64,000 bases of DNA from Gp7-AA6 sp036001245 (GCA_036001245.1 DASYUL010000128.1:15918-79917); one strand, 5' to 3'. Counted from the first letter of the stretch, positions 33,910 through 42,119 are shown. Notes: a model not told the origin generated them from the sequence alone. Translations and numbers: made by a program.

Positions 33910-34271
33910 CTAGGTGTGCGTGATCATCAGGACGTAGCCGTCGGGATCCGTCACGCGAAACTCCCCGCACGGGGCATAGAAGGGATACTGGATCGGGCCG
34001 ACGGCAACCCCAGCCTCCTGGAGCGTGCCTCGGGTGGCAGACACGTCGTCGCAGTAGAGGTAGAAGAGCACCGCCTGCTCCTCGGCGATCACGGGGTGGC
34101 TTGCCAGCGCGAGCATCAGGCTCGACCCACCATCGGACTCGAGCCATGCCCACGTCGGCTCCGTTCGTCCCTCGGGCCCGAACGTGTTGCGGGCTCGAAC
34201 CCGAGCTTCCGGTAGAACGCGATCGAGTCGCCGACGTTCCGGACGTGGGCCATCGGGACGAGCGACCTCAT
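33910..34271 (-). pseudogene. VOC (glyoxalase/bleomycin-resistance) family gene with a frameshift
   Basis: The N-terminal frame from ATG 34271 reads AHVRNVGDSIAFYRKLGFE, the start of a vicinal-oxygen-chelate domain, then loses sense. The continuation is in another frame: NTFGPEGRTEPTWAWLESD and on through AVLFYLYCDDV to the family end FRVTDPDGYVLMITHT. One base appears to be missing around 34190-34194 (minus CCCGC). Restored, the protein would have about 120 residues, normal for the family. Either the gene is broken or the assembly has an error here. The start lies four bases after the parB stop, and the SnoaL-like gene follows after 11 bases. Confidence 0.8.
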
Positions 34272-34275
34272 GACC

Positions 34276-35124
34276 CTACCGCTTCGAGAGCTTGATCTCC
34301 CCCGCTTCGAGCTGACGGATCACGTCGCGAAGGGCGTGGATCAGCTCGGATTTCTCGACCCGCGACTTCGCGAACGAGAGAGCGAGCTTGTACGGTCCGC
34401 CCTTGGGCTTGTAGATGAACGCGAAGCGCTTCGGGCGGCGCGACGGCGACGCCTCTTCTTTCTTGCGCGCGCGGAGGTCGTCGCGCGTCGAACCGGCGGC
34501 GATCGAGCGCACCGCGTCGCGCATCTTGTCCGGATCCTTCAGTCGCGCGATCTCGAGGAGCACCGATTTCGCACCGATGTCGGCGCGCCGACATTCGTCG
34601 CGGAGCTCGTCCGGAATTTCGAGAAGCGACATCGCCTCGGTGACCGACACGCGCGACTTCCCGATCGCTCCGGCGATCTGCTGTTGCGTGTACCCGTGCC
34701 GATCGGCGAGCCCCGCGAATCCCTCCGCTTCCTCGAAGGGGTGGAGGTCCCTGCGGTGGAGGTTCTCGATCAGCGCGATCTCGAGGACCTCGGAGTCGGA
34801 CACGTCGAGCTCGATGCAGGGCACCTCGGCGAGCCCGGCCTCCATCGCGGCGCGGAACCGGCGCTCCCCCGCGATGATCCGGTATCGCCCGCCGGGGACC
34901 GGCCGCACGAGGAGCGGCTCGAGCACGCCCTTCGCCACGATCGAGTCCTTCAGCTCCGAGAGATCCCCGACGTTCGTCCGCGGCTGGTCGGGGTTCGTCT
35001 CGATGTCCTCGATCTGAATGTAGCGCCCGAGCGATTCGCCGAACCGCTCCGCGAGCGACTCGACGAAGTGCGAGTCGTGGCGCATCCGGGCTTCCGCGGG
35101 CAAGCCGCGTCTCTTGCTAAACAC
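34276..35124 (-). CDS. parB: Chromosome-partitioning protein ParB
   Basis: A 282-residue ParB/Spo0J protein that loads on parS as a CTP-dependent clamp. The N-terminal domain has IEDIETNPDQPRTNVGDLSE, PLLVRPVPGGRYRIIAGERR with the CTP-binding GERR box, and IALIENLHRRDLHPFEEAEG; the HTH domain has YTQQQIAGAIGKSRVSVTEAM. The C-terminal dimer domain is short. It overlaps parA by eight bases, the standard parAB layout. No parS palindrome (TGTTTCACGTGAAACA-like) was seen in the window. Compare the unrelated ParB-like protein at 7946. Confidence 0.94.
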   Translation of the reverse strand: MFSKRRGLPAEARMRHDSHFVESLAERFGESLGRYIQIEDIETNPDQPRTNVGDLSELKDSIVAKGVLEPLLVRPVPGGRYRIIAGERRFRAAMEAGLAEVPCIELDVSDSEVLEIALIENLHRRDLHPFEEAEGFAGLADRHGYTQQQIAGAIGKSRVSVTEAMSLLEIPDELRDECRRADIGAKSVLLEIARLKDPDKMRDAVRSIAAGSTRDDLRARKKEEASPSRRPKRFAFIYKPKGGPYKLALSFAKSRVEKSELIHALRDVIRQLEAGEIKLSKR

Positions 35125-35872
35125 GCGAAAGTACCTCCTCGGAAAGCGAGTAGTACTCGGCCGCGCCCGACGAGCGCGGGGCGAAGGTGAAAATGGACTC
35201 GCGGTGCGCGGGACTCTCCTCGAGGCGCACGCTCTTCGAGATCGTCGTCTTGAAGAGCTTCTCGCCGAAGACCGTCCGGATCTGGTCGTAGACGTCCTTC
35301 GCGATCACCGTCCGGCGGTCGTGGAGGGTGATCACGACGCCCAGGAGCGAGAGCGCGGGGTTCGGCCGCGCCTTGATCTTGTCGATCGTCTCCAGGAGGT
35401 CGTCGGTCCCCTCGAGTGCGAAGTAGGAAGACTGGATCGGGATCAGGATGTGGGTCGCCGCGACCATCGCGTTGACCGTGATCATGCCGAGCGTGGGTGG
35501 CGTGTCGATGACGATCGCATCGTATCTCTTCCGCGCGCCGTCCAACTTGTCGCGGAGGCGAAAGTGGCCGTCGATCTCGCCCAGGAGCTTCGACTCGATC
35601 TTCGCGAGGGCGATCCGCGCCGGCGCGACGTCCAGGTTCTTCACGCCCGTCTTCTGGACGACGTGGGACATCATGGCTTCCTTCTCGGTCAGCACGTCGA
35701 ACATGGATTTTCCGATCGCGCGCCGGTCGAGAAAGGACATCGTGCTGTTGCCCTGGGGGTCGAGGTCGATGAGCAGCGTCTTCATGCCCTTCTGGGCGAG
35801 CGCCGCCGCGAGATTGATTGCCGTGGTCGTCTTCCCGACGCCTCCCTTCTGGTTGGCGATGGCGATGATCAC
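35117..35872 (-). CDS. parA: Chromosome-partitioning ATPase ParA (Soj)
   Basis: A 251-residue Walker-type ParA ATPase that drives segregation of ParB-bound origins on the nucleoid. It has the deviant Walker A motif NQKGGVGKTTTAINLAAAL directly after the start, LLIDLDPQGNSTM, and VIDTPPTLGMITVNAM. The short N-terminus without an HTH is typical of chromosomal ParA. The ATG is internal to a clear context: a terminator and repeat array lie upstream, so the parAB operon has its own promoter in the 32-base stretch between 35873 and 35904 or within the repeats. Confidence 0.95.
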   Translation of the reverse strand: MIIAIANQKGGVGKTTTAINLAAALAQKGMKTLLIDLDPQGNSTMSFLDRRAIGKSMFDVLTEKEAMMSHVVQKTGVKNLDVAPARIALAKIESKLLGEIDGHFRLRDKLDGARKRYDAIVIDTPPTLGMITVNAMVAATHILIPIQSSYFALEGTDDLLETIDKIKARPNPALSLLGVVITLHDRRTVIAKDVYDQIRTVFGEKLFKTTISKSVRLEESPAHRESIFTFAPRSSGAAEYYSLSEEVLSRV

Positions 35873-35889
35873 GGATTCACAGTGTACCG

Positions 35890-35925
35890 CGAAGAAAAGA
35901 AAACGCGCGCGGAAAGCCGCGCGCG
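35890..35925 (-). terminator. Rho-independent terminator after the bifunctional nuclease gene
   Basis: On the minus strand CGCGCGCGG-CTTT-CCGCGCGCG (35925-35904) forms a perfect 9-bp stem with a 4-base loop, followed by TTTTCTTTTCTTC. This is a strong intrinsic terminator and would end the long transcript that runs from accA to the nuclease gene, insulating parA. Confidence 0.85.
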
Positions 35926-35926
35926 G

Positions 35927-35960
35927 GCTGAGAGCTGAGAGCTGAAAGCTGAGAGCTTTC
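35927..35960. repeat. Tandem 7-bp repeats (GCTGAGA)
   Basis: Heptamers GCTGAGA, GCTGAGA, GCTGAAA, GCTGAGA and a partial GCTTTC lie between the nuclease-gene stop and the terminator hairpin. The unit is the reverse complement of that in rsmD (25627). Confidence 0.8.
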
Positions 35961-35963
35961 CCG

Positions 35964-36446
35964 CTACATGGGATACTTTCCGAGCTCCTCGGGACTCACT
36001 TCCTCGAGCCATTTCTTGAGCCGGTCCGGATCTCCTTCGTCCCCCTCGGGCCGGAGACTCTTGCTCCTCTCGAGCACGTCCTCCTCGACGAAGATCTCGG
36101 CGTCGACGCGAAGCGCGAGCGCGATCGCATCGCTTGGCCGGCTATCGACGTTCCACCGCGTGTCTCCCCGCAGCAGGTGAATCCGGGCGAAGAAGGTGTT
36201 GTCCTTGAGGTCGTTGATGACGATCCGCTCGACCGTCGCATCGAGCTCCCCGAGGAGGTTCTTCAACAGGTCGTGGGTCATCGGCCGCGGCGTCGTGATC
36301 TTCTCCATCTGCAGGGCGATCGCGTTGGCCTCGAAGATCCCGACCCAGATCGGAAGGAAGACGCCGTTAGCCGAGTCGCGCAGGACGACGACCGGCATGT
36401 TCGAGACCGGGTCCATCAACAGGCCTTTGATCTCCATCTTGACCAT
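35964..36446 (-). CDS. Bifunctional nuclease-family protein (DUF151)
   Basis: A 160-residue BFN/DUF151 protein. Characteristic segments are IKGLLMDPVSNMPVVVLRD, LPIWVGIFEANAIALQMEK, RPMTHDLLKNLLGELDATVE and the acidic DSRPSDAIALALRVDAEIFV. Plant homologues are reported to have DNase and RNase activity; bacterial members are poorly characterised, so nuclease function is by family only. The acidic C-terminal tail (EGDEGDPDRLKKWLEEVSPE) is a common extension. It starts nine bases after the miaB stop and is the last gene of a long minus-strand train, followed by a terminator. Confidence 0.9.
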   Translation of the reverse strand: MVKMEIKGLLMDPVSNMPVVVLRDSANGVFLPIWVGIFEANAIALQMEKITTPRPMTHDLLKNLLGELDATVERIVINDLKDNTFFARIHLLRGDTRWNVDSRPSDAIALALRVDAEIFVEEDVLERSKSLRPEGDEGDPDRLKKWLEEVSPEELGKYPM

Positions 36447-36455
36447 GGTGTCCCC

Positions 36456-37796
36456 CTACGCGGCGACCTCCGCCAGAAGCGAGTTGGGCAGTCCCCGGGT
36501 GATGAGAACCCGGACGTAGGCCCCCGGTTTCAGCTCGCCCGCGGCCGAGCCTCTTTCCACATGAGCGATCCGGTTGCAAGGCGTGCGCCCCCGGGTCCGG
36601 CCGTCGCGTCCGACCCCCTCGACCAAGACCTCGAACTCGCGCCCGACGAGAGACTTGTTCATCTGCGCCTGCAGCTCTGCCTGGAGAGCCAGGACCCGCG
36701 AGAGCCGGTCCGCGGCGACCTCGTCCGCCACAAAAGTGTCCCTCCCCCACCGCGCCGACGCCGTTCCGGGGCGCGCCGAATACCGAAACGCGAAGAGGTT
36801 GGAGAAGCGCGCCTGCGACACGAGCGCGAGGGTCTCTTCGAAGTCCTCGTCGGTCTCGCCGGGAAAGCCGACGATGAAGTCGGACGAGATCGCGACCCCC
36901 GGGAGCGCGCGCCGCATGCGTCCGATCGTGTCCAGATAGGCCGCCGCGGTGTAGCGACGCTTCATCCGATAGAGGACGCGATCGGAGCCCGATTGCGCGG
37001 GCAGGTGGAGGTACGGGGCGACGTTGCCGCCGGAGGCGAGGGCCTCGATCATCGAGTCGTCCACGAATCGCGGGTGCGACGTGATGAACCGCAACCGCCG
37101 GAGGCCCGGAATGGTCGAGGCGCGCGTCAAGAGCTCCCCGAACCCGAATCCCTCTTCGGGGTCGCGGTAGGCGTTGACGGTCTGGCCGAGGAGAGTCACT
37201 TCCGTAAAGCCGCGCGCCACGAGCAACCGGATCTCCTCGAACACTTCCGAGGATGCGCGGCTGCGCTCGCGTCCGCGCGTGAACGGCACGATGCAAAAGG
37301 TGCAGAACTGGCTGCAGCCCTCGATGACAGTGACGTACGCCTGGAACGGCGAGCCGCGCGCGATCTGCCGGAACTGGTAGACGGGTGACTCGATCGGGAG
37401 CTCGAGCGAGGAGACGCGCTTTCTCTCAGCGCGGACTTCCTCCACGATGTCGCCGATGCGCTCGACGTTGCCCGTTCCGAGCACGAAGTCCACCCAGGGA
37501 GCGCGCTCGAGGATTTCCTTGCCTGCGACCTGCGCGACGCATCCGGTGACACCGATGACGAGGCCCGGCGAATCCTGCTTGCGCCGGCCGAGGACCCCGA
37601 GCGCGCTGTAGACCTTCGCCTCCGCCTTCTCGCGGACGGCGCAGGTGTTCAGGATGACGACGTCCGCGGACTCGTCTGCCGCGGCGGTGCGAAATCCGCG
37701 GCGCTCGAGCTGGCCCGCCATGCGCTCCCCGTCGAGCACGTTCATCTGGCAGCCCCAGGTCTCGACCCGGTAGGTGCCGCTCATTCTCTGATCCAT
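36456..37796 (-). CDS. miaB: tRNA-2-methylthio-N6-dimethylallyladenosine synthase MiaB
   Basis: A radical-SAM methylthiotransferase of about 442-446 residues that adds the 2-methylthio group to i6A37 of tRNA. The N-terminal MTTase domain has ETWGCQMNVLDGERM, LNTCAVREKAEAKV and VTGCVAQ with the three cysteines of the auxiliary cluster; the radical SAM domain has EGCSQFCTFCIVPFTRGRE (CxxxCxxC); the C-terminal TRAM domain includes EVLVEGVGRDGRTRGRTPCN. An ATG at 37784 (MSGTYRVETWGC) may be the real start rather than 37796. It overlaps the preceding coiled-coil gene by 16 bases. MiaB would follow MiaA, which is not in the window. Confidence 0.95.
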   Translation of the reverse strand: MDQRMSGTYRVETWGCQMNVLDGERMAGQLERRGFRTAAADESADVVILNTCAVREKAEAKVYSALGVLGRRKQDSPGLVIGVTGCVAQVAGKEILERAPWVDFVLGTGNVERIGDIVEEVRAERKRVSSLELPIESPVYQFRQIARGSPFQAYVTVIEGCSQFCTFCIVPFTRGRERSRASSEVFEEIRLLVARGFTEVTLLGQTVNAYRDPEEGFGFGELLTRASTIPGLRRLRFITSHPRFVDDSMIEALASGGNVAPYLHLPAQSGSDRVLYRMKRRYTAAAYLDTIGRMRRALPGVAISSDFIVGFPGETDEDFEETLALVSQARFSNLFAFRYSARPGTASARWGRDTFVADEVAADRLSRVLALQAELQAQMNKSLVGREFEVLVEGVGRDGRTRGRTPCNRIAHVERGSAAGELKPGAYVRVLITRGLPNSLLAEVAA

Positions 37797-38389
37797 CCTG
37801 GCTGAGCGCCCGCCTTCCGAGCGCGGTCGGGCAGGTCGGCGAGGTCCTTCTCGGCCTCGGGGAGCTCCTTGCGTGCCGTCGCGAGCTCCTCCCGCGCCTT
37901 GTCCCAGGCCGGCTTGATCACCCGGTCCCGGTACAACCCATCGTCCCAGGAATAGAAGTCGCTTTCGAGCTTCTTCACTTCGGCCTCGAGGCGCGTGATC
38001 TCTTCCCGGATCGCCGCGACGCGCTCGCGGAGGCGGCGCGCCTCCTCCCGCCAGAACTCTTCCCCATCCTCCGGAGCCGACGCCGCTTCGTCCGACGCCA
38101 CCGGCCTCGCGCGCGTCGGGCGCGAGCGAGCGGTGGGCGTGGGCGCCGGCTTGACGTCGGAGGTCGAGACCTTGCCCTTGTCGGGCTCGGTCACGAGCGA
38201 CTGGTTCGTGATCCGCACTTTCTTCTTCTCGGCGGAACGGCGTGCCGACCTCTCTGCCGCGGGCTCCTTTCCGAAGCCGCCCGTCAGCCGCGGCTCGGGC
38301 GTCGGGGTCGGCCGCGGGGCAGCGGCAATCGAGGACAGACCTGCCGAAAACAGGAAGGCGAGGCGCAGGACGCGGGGCTCTCTGGTCAT
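37781..38389 (-). CDS. Exported coiled-coil protein of unknown function
   Basis: A 202-residue protein with a signal peptide (LRLAFLFSAGLSSIAA, cut near residue 24). A Pro/Thr/Arg-rich low-complexity part (residues 25-105, including TPTPEPR and PTARSRPTRAR) is followed by a long coiled coil (about 110-150, ARRLRERVAAIREEITRLEA) and a second helical segment (KAREELATARKELPEAEKDL). No family is recognised. The layout suggests a periplasmic structural or envelope-anchored protein. It starts 15 bases after the cupin gene and its end overlaps miaB. Confidence 0.75.
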   Translation of the reverse strand: MTREPRVLRLAFLFSAGLSSIAAAPRPTPTPEPRLTGGFGKEPAAERSARRSAEKKKVRITNQSLVTEPDKGKVSTSDVKPAPTPTARSRPTRARPVASDEAASAPEDGEEFWREEARRLRERVAAIREEITRLEAEVKKLESDFYSWDDGLYRDRVIKPAWDKAREELATARKELPEAEKDLADLPDRARKAGAQPGWIRE

Positions 38390-38404
38390 GGACCGGAAGG
38401 ATGA

Positions 38405-38758
38405 TTATGGCGCGGTCGTGCCGGCCCGTCCGTAGGAATCCTCCAGGCGAACCACGTCGTCGAGCTCGGGGCTGGAAACTTCGATCAGATCGCAGGCCGC
38501 CTCCGCCCGCATCCGGTGGCGGATCCCCGGCGCGATCCGGTACGAGCTCCCCTCGGGAAGCCGGATCTCCTTCAGCTCGCCCCCCTCCTCGACGGTCAAG
38601 TTCACCTCGCCCTTCAGAACGTAAAAGGTCTCGTCCTTTCTTTCATGGTACTGGAGCGAGAGCAGTTGCCCGGAGGCGATGTGCAGGATCTTGCCGGCGT
38701 AGCGCTCGTTTTCCGCGAAAATGAGCTCGTAGCCCCACGGCTTCGGTACTCTCCTCAC
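38405..38758 (-). CDS. Cupin-domain protein (mannose-6-phosphate isomerase type II-like)
   Basis: A 117-residue single cupin similar to the C-terminal isomerase domain of bifunctional mannose-1-phosphate guanylyltransferase/mannose-6-phosphate isomerase. It begins VPKPWGYELIFAENERYAGK, has the metal-binding first cupin motif LLSLQYHERKDETFYVLKGE and the second motif YRIAPGIRHRMRAEA. As a stand-alone domain it may be a sugar-nucleotide isomerase or a regulator. Its ATG overlaps the EI stop by four bases, so it is coupled to the PTS genes, which suggests a link to sugar metabolism. Confidence 0.82.
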   Translation of the reverse strand: MRRVPKPWGYELIFAENERYAGKILHIASGQLLSLQYHERKDETFYVLKGEVNLTVEEGGELKEIRLPEGSSYRIAPGIRHRMRAEAACDLIEVSSPELDDVVRLEDSYGRAGTTAP

Positions 38759-40443
38759 AAACGTCCTCGAAACATTTTTTCCACCTCCGAGGCCTCGGCG
38801 GCGGCGAGGGCCTTCTCGGCCAGCGCGCGCACCCGCGCGGAGTCGATGGCGGAGAGCGATTCCTTCACCCCCGCGATCGCGACCGGCGTGACGGAGACGT
38901 CCAGGATCCCGAGCCCCACCAGAACCGCGATCCCGATCGGATCGGCGGCGAGCTCGCCACAGACCGCCACCGGCTTCGCAAACGCGCGGCCGGCTTCAAC
39001 CACGGATCGTATCATCCGGAGGATCGCGGGATGGAGCGGCCGGTAGAGAGACGCGACGTCGGGGTTCGCGCGATCGACCGCGAGAGCGTACTGCGCGAGG
39101 TCGTTCGTTCCGATTGAGAAGAAGTCGGCCGCCGGAGCGAGGCGGTCGGCGAGGAGCGCCGCCGACGGGACTTCGACCATCACGCCGAGGGGAGGCGGCT
39201 CGGTGAGCCCCGTCCGGCGCGCCGAGTTGGCCAGAGCGACTCGCGCGTCCACGAGCTCGGAGAGCGACGTCACCATCGGCAGCATGACTGACAACGGGCC
39301 CTTTCGGGACGCGAGGCAGAGAGCCGTCAACTGCGCTTCGAAAAGGTCTGGATGCGCGAGGCAATAACGCAGCCCCCGCAGTCCGAGCGCCGGGTTCTCT
39401 CCGCGCGCCGGCCCGATCCCCTTCTCCCCGCCGAGGTCGTAGGTGCGCACGATGACCGGATGGGGGGCGGCCGCGGCGAGGAGCTCCTCGTAGACGGCGC
39501 GCTGCTCTTCCACGCCGGGCGTCTCCGGCACCGCGCGCAGATAGAGAAACTCCGAACGGAACAAGCCGACTCCCTCGGCGTGATATCGCTCGAGCGCGCC
39601 GATCTCCTCGGCGAGCTCCAGGTTGGCGCGCACGACCACCCGCACGCCGTCCTTCGTCGCCCCCGTTCTCGGCGTGCGGGCGCGCAGCCGCCGCGCCTTC
39701 TCCCGCGCATCCCGCACGCGCAGCAGGCTTCGGCGCAGCCGATCCTTCGAGGGGTTCGGGTCGACGGTGCCACGGTCGCCGTCGACGACGATCGGCGTCT
39801 CGGACGAGATCGCCTCGCAGAGGCCGTCGATCCCGACGACGGCCGGCAGGCCGAAGGACCGCGCGATGATCGTCGCGTGCGACGTCGGCCCGCCGCGCTC
39901 GAGCGCGAGCGCGCGCACGCGCCGCGGGTCGAGGCGGGAGGCATCGACCGGCGAGATCTCGTCGGCGACCAGGATCGATCCCCGCGGCAGCTCCTCGGGC
40001 AGAAGGGGCGTCCCGCCGGAGAGCTGTCGAGCGATCTCGCGAGCGACGTCGTGAATGTCGGCGGCGCGCTCGCGCATCGCGTCCGAGTCGGCGGACTCGA
40101 AGCGCTGCCCGAGCTCCCGCGTCACCTCGGCGAGCGCCCACTCCGCGTTCACGCGGTCCCGCTTCATCCGATCGGCGATCGCGACCAGGTAGGTCTCGTC
40201 CGAGGCGATCAACCCGTGCGCCTCCAGGATCGCGGCGAGCTCCGCTCCGATGTCGCCGGCGGCCTCGCCGGAGTGCCGGCGGAACTCCTCCGCGGCGAGC
40301 GCCGCCGCCCGGCGCAGGCGCCGCTCTTCCTCGTCGAACCCGTCGGGAGAGACCGCGCGGCGGAACGCGGGGAGGCCGCCGAAACGCACGATGACCGCGC
40401 GACCGACCGCGATACCCGGTGAGACCGGAAGGCCCTGGAGCAT
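38755..40443 (-). CDS. ptsI: PTS phosphoenolpyruvate-protein phosphotransferase (Enzyme I)
   Basis: A 562-residue Enzyme I, the first phosphate carrier of the phosphotransferase system, taking phosphate from PEP and passing it to HPr. It begins GLPVSPGIAVGRAVI; the phosphorylated histidine is His189 in GGPTSHATIIARS; the C-terminal PEP-binding barrel has EGVGLFRSEFLYL, TYDLGGEKG, MLPMVTSLSEL, DFFSIGTNDLAQY and the cysteine motif VAVCGELAADP. The ATG at 40443 starts at the conserved end; the open frame reaches further upstream across the HPr gene junction. It lies 32 bases after HPr. Confidence 0.95.
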   Translation of the reverse strand: MLQGLPVSPGIAVGRAVIVRFGGLPAFRRAVSPDGFDEEERRLRRAAALAAEEFRRHSGEAAGDIGAELAAILEAHGLIASDETYLVAIADRMKRDRVNAEWALAEVTRELGQRFESADSDAMRERAADIHDVAREIARQLSGGTPLLPEELPRGSILVADEISPVDASRLDPRRVRALALERGGPTSHATIIARSFGLPAVVGIDGLCEAISSETPIVVDGDRGTVDPNPSKDRLRRSLLRVRDAREKARRLRARTPRTGATKDGVRVVVRANLELAEEIGALERYHAEGVGLFRSEFLYLRAVPETPGVEEQRAVYEELLAAAAPHPVIVRTYDLGGEKGIGPARGENPALGLRGLRYCLAHPDLFEAQLTALCLASRKGPLSVMLPMVTSLSELVDARVALANSARRTGLTEPPPLGVMVEVPSAALLADRLAPAADFFSIGTNDLAQYALAVDRANPDVASLYRPLHPAILRMIRSVVEAGRAFAKPVAVCGELAADPIGIAVLVGLGILDVSVTPVAIAGVKESLSAIDSARVRALAEKALAAAEASEVEKMFRGRL

Positions 40444-40475
40444 GGGTGTGGCGAACCGCCTTCCGGACCCCGACC

Positions 40476-40745
40476 CTACTGCTCTTCGTCGAAGCTTCGC
40501 GCGATCAATTCCTCGACCGCCGCGAACGCGGCCTCTTCGTCTTCCCCGCAAACCGCGAGGGTGATCTGCGTTCCCTGGGAGGCGGCCAGAAGCAACAGTC
40601 CGAGGATGCTCTTGCCGTCGACCTCCTCGCCGTTCTTGCGGATCTTGACGTCGGACTTGAAACGGCTCGCCGTCTGGACGAACTTCGCCGCGGCGCGGGC
40701 GTGGAGGCCGAGCCGGTTGCGGATCGCGAGCTCGCGCTCGATCAC
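40476..40745 (-). CDS. ptsH: Phosphocarrier protein HPr
   Basis: An 89-residue HPr. His15 in NRLGLHARAAAKFV is the site phosphorylated by Enzyme I, and Ser46 in VDGKSILGLLLLAAS is the regulatory site phosphorylated by HPr kinase, encoded about 1.5 kb upstream in the same train. The GTG at 40745 overlaps the stop of the EIIA gene (GTGA). A longer open frame upstream is low-complexity overlap with that gene. With Ser46 and HprK both present, carbon-status signalling through HPr-Ser-P is likely. Confidence 0.95.
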   Translation of the reverse strand: MIERELAIRNRLGLHARAAAKFVQTASRFKSDVKIRKNGEEVDGKSILGLLLLAASQGTQITLAVCGEDEEAAFAAVEELIARSFDEEQ

Positions 40746-41197
40746 CCGCGCTCCCCCTTGTCCCGCGCCGCCTCCGCCGCCGCGGAGATACCCTCGTCGT
40801 CGGCGAGGAGGTCGGAAGCCACGTAGATCGACCTCTGGCCCCGATCCTTCGCGACGTGCGCGATCTCGACCACGGGCTTCCCGCTCTTCTGCAGCGCCGC
40901 GCACTTCAGGAGCATGGGGAGGTTCACTCCGGTGACGATCTCGATGCGGTCGCGCTTCAGAAACGGCAGGGACAGGTTCGTCGGCGTTCCGCCGAACATG
41001 TCCGTCAGGATGACCGCGCCGTCGCCGCGGTCCGCCTCTTCGAGGCCCTTGGCGATCCGGCGGCTCGCGTCCTCCCCGACCTGATTCCAGTCGAGGGCCA
41101 CGGCCACGATCTGCTCGATGTCCGGCTGAATCGTCAGCGCGGCGGCCTTCAGCTCCTCCGCCAGGCGCCCGTGCGTCACGATCAGGACCCCGATCAC
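40742..41197 (-). CDS. PTS EIIA component, mannose family
   Basis: A 151-residue EIIA-Man-type domain. The phosphorylated histidine is His9 in IGVLIVTHGRLAEE; the other signature is VILTDMFGGTPTNLSL, followed by EIVTGVNLPMLL. Full mannose-type transporters also need EIIB, EIIC and EIID, none of which is encoded nearby, so this is probably a regulatory EIIA that reads the phosphorylation state of HPr. It follows rapZ after 52 bases and overlaps ptsH. Confidence 0.93.
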   Translation of the reverse strand: MIGVLIVTHGRLAEELKAAALTIQPDIEQIVAVALDWNQVGEDASRRIAKGLEEADRGDGAVILTDMFGGTPTNLSLPFLKRDRIEIVTGVNLPMLLKCAALQKSGKPVVEIAHVAKDRGQRSIYVASDLLADDEGISAAAEAARDKGERG

Positions 41198-41249
41198 CGG
41201 CGATCCCCGAGGGCGAAGGCGACGTCCGCCACGGTTTCCGATTCTTTCA

Positions 41250-42119
41250 TCACTCGCGCGTCGCGTCGCGGTGCGACACGCGCACCGGAAGCCCGCGCCG
41301 CTTCAGGGCCTTCGCGAGCTCTCCGGCCACGTAGACCGACCGGTGCTTTCCGCCGGTGCAGCCGATCCCGATCGACAGGTAGCTCTTGTGCTCGCGCTCG
41401 TAGAGCGGCAGCAGGTAATCGACGAAATCCACGAGCCGCTTCAGAAACTCCGCCGTCTGCGGGTCCTTCTCGATGTACGCCGCGACGGCCGGATCGCTTC
41501 CCACCTTCGACTTGAGCTCCGGCACGAAGTGGGGGTTCGCGAGGAAGCGCACGTCGAAGATCAGGTCCACGTCGTGCGGGACGCCGAACTTGTATCCGAA
41601 CGAGGTGGCCGACACGACCATCCGCGCAGCGCTCTCCTCCCCCACGAACGTCTTCTGCATGAACGCGCGCAGCTCGTGGACGGTCATTGAGGAAGTGTCG
41701 ACGACGACGTCGGCGAGCGCCCGCACGTCCTCGAGCAGTTCGCGCTCCTTGCGCAGCGCGGTCAGGAGCGGGCGGTCGACCGACAGCGGGTGCGGCCGGC
41801 GCGTCTCCGAGAAGCGGCGGATGAGCGCCTCCTCGGTCGCGTCGAGGAAGAGGAGACGCGTCCCGGGAGCCCGCTCGCGCAATCGGGCGAGAATCGGAGG
41901 AAAGCGCGATGCGAAATCGGGGTTGCGGACGTCGAGGATGACGCCGACCCTCGGCGCGGTCACCTGCGACAGAAGCGGCTCGACCAGGGGGAGCGGCAGG
42001 TTGTCGACGCAGAAGTAACCCATGTCCTCGAGACACTTGAACACGTAGCTCTTTCCCGATCCCGAAAGCCCGGTGACGACGACCAGGCTCTCGGGGACCG
42101 GGCGACTTCGGCCGTCCAT
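41250..42119 (-). CDS. rapZ: RNase adapter / nucleotide-binding protein RapZ
   Basis: A 289-residue RapZ (YvcJ/YhbJ) protein. The N-terminal P-loop is VVTGLSGSGKSYVFKCLEDM (residues 15-34), followed by VDNLPLPLVEPLL and FLDATEEALIRRFSETRRPHPL; the C-terminal domain has SFGYKFGVPHDVDLIFDVRF, NPHFVPELK and IGCTGGKHRSVYVAGEL. In E. coli RapZ tunes GlmZ/RNase E; in other bacteria it binds GTP or ATP and acts in envelope precursor control. The ATG at 42119 is close to the conserved start; a lysine/arginine-rich in-frame stretch upstream is probably untranslated. It belongs to the rpoN-hprK-rapZ-PTS cluster. Confidence 0.94.
   Translation of the reverse strand: MDGRSRPVPESLVVVTGLSGSGKSYVFKCLEDMGYFCVDNLPLPLVEPLLSQVTAPRVGVILDVRNPDFASRFPPILARLRERAPGTRLLFLDATEEALIRRFSETRRPHPLSVDRPLLTALRKERELLEDVRALADVVVDTSSMTVHELRAFMQKTFVGEESAARMVVSATSFGYKFGVPHDVDLIFDVRFLANPHFVPELKSKVGSDPAVAAYIEKDPQTAEFLKRLVDFVDYLLPLYEREHKSYLSIGIGCTGGKHRSVYVAGELAKALKRRGLPVRVSHRDATRE

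Noticed and set aside
35927..35960. Heptamer arrays as CRISPR
   Set aside because: Units are only 7 bp with no spacers, and no cas genes are present.
35873..35963. Replication origin or parS beside parAB
   Set aside because: No DnaA-box cluster and no parS palindrome were seen; the region holds a terminator and a repeat array.
40444..40551. N-terminal extension of Enzyme I
   Set aside because: Conserved Enzyme I sequence begins right after ATG 40443; upstream residues are arginine/glycine-rich and overlap the HPr gene end.
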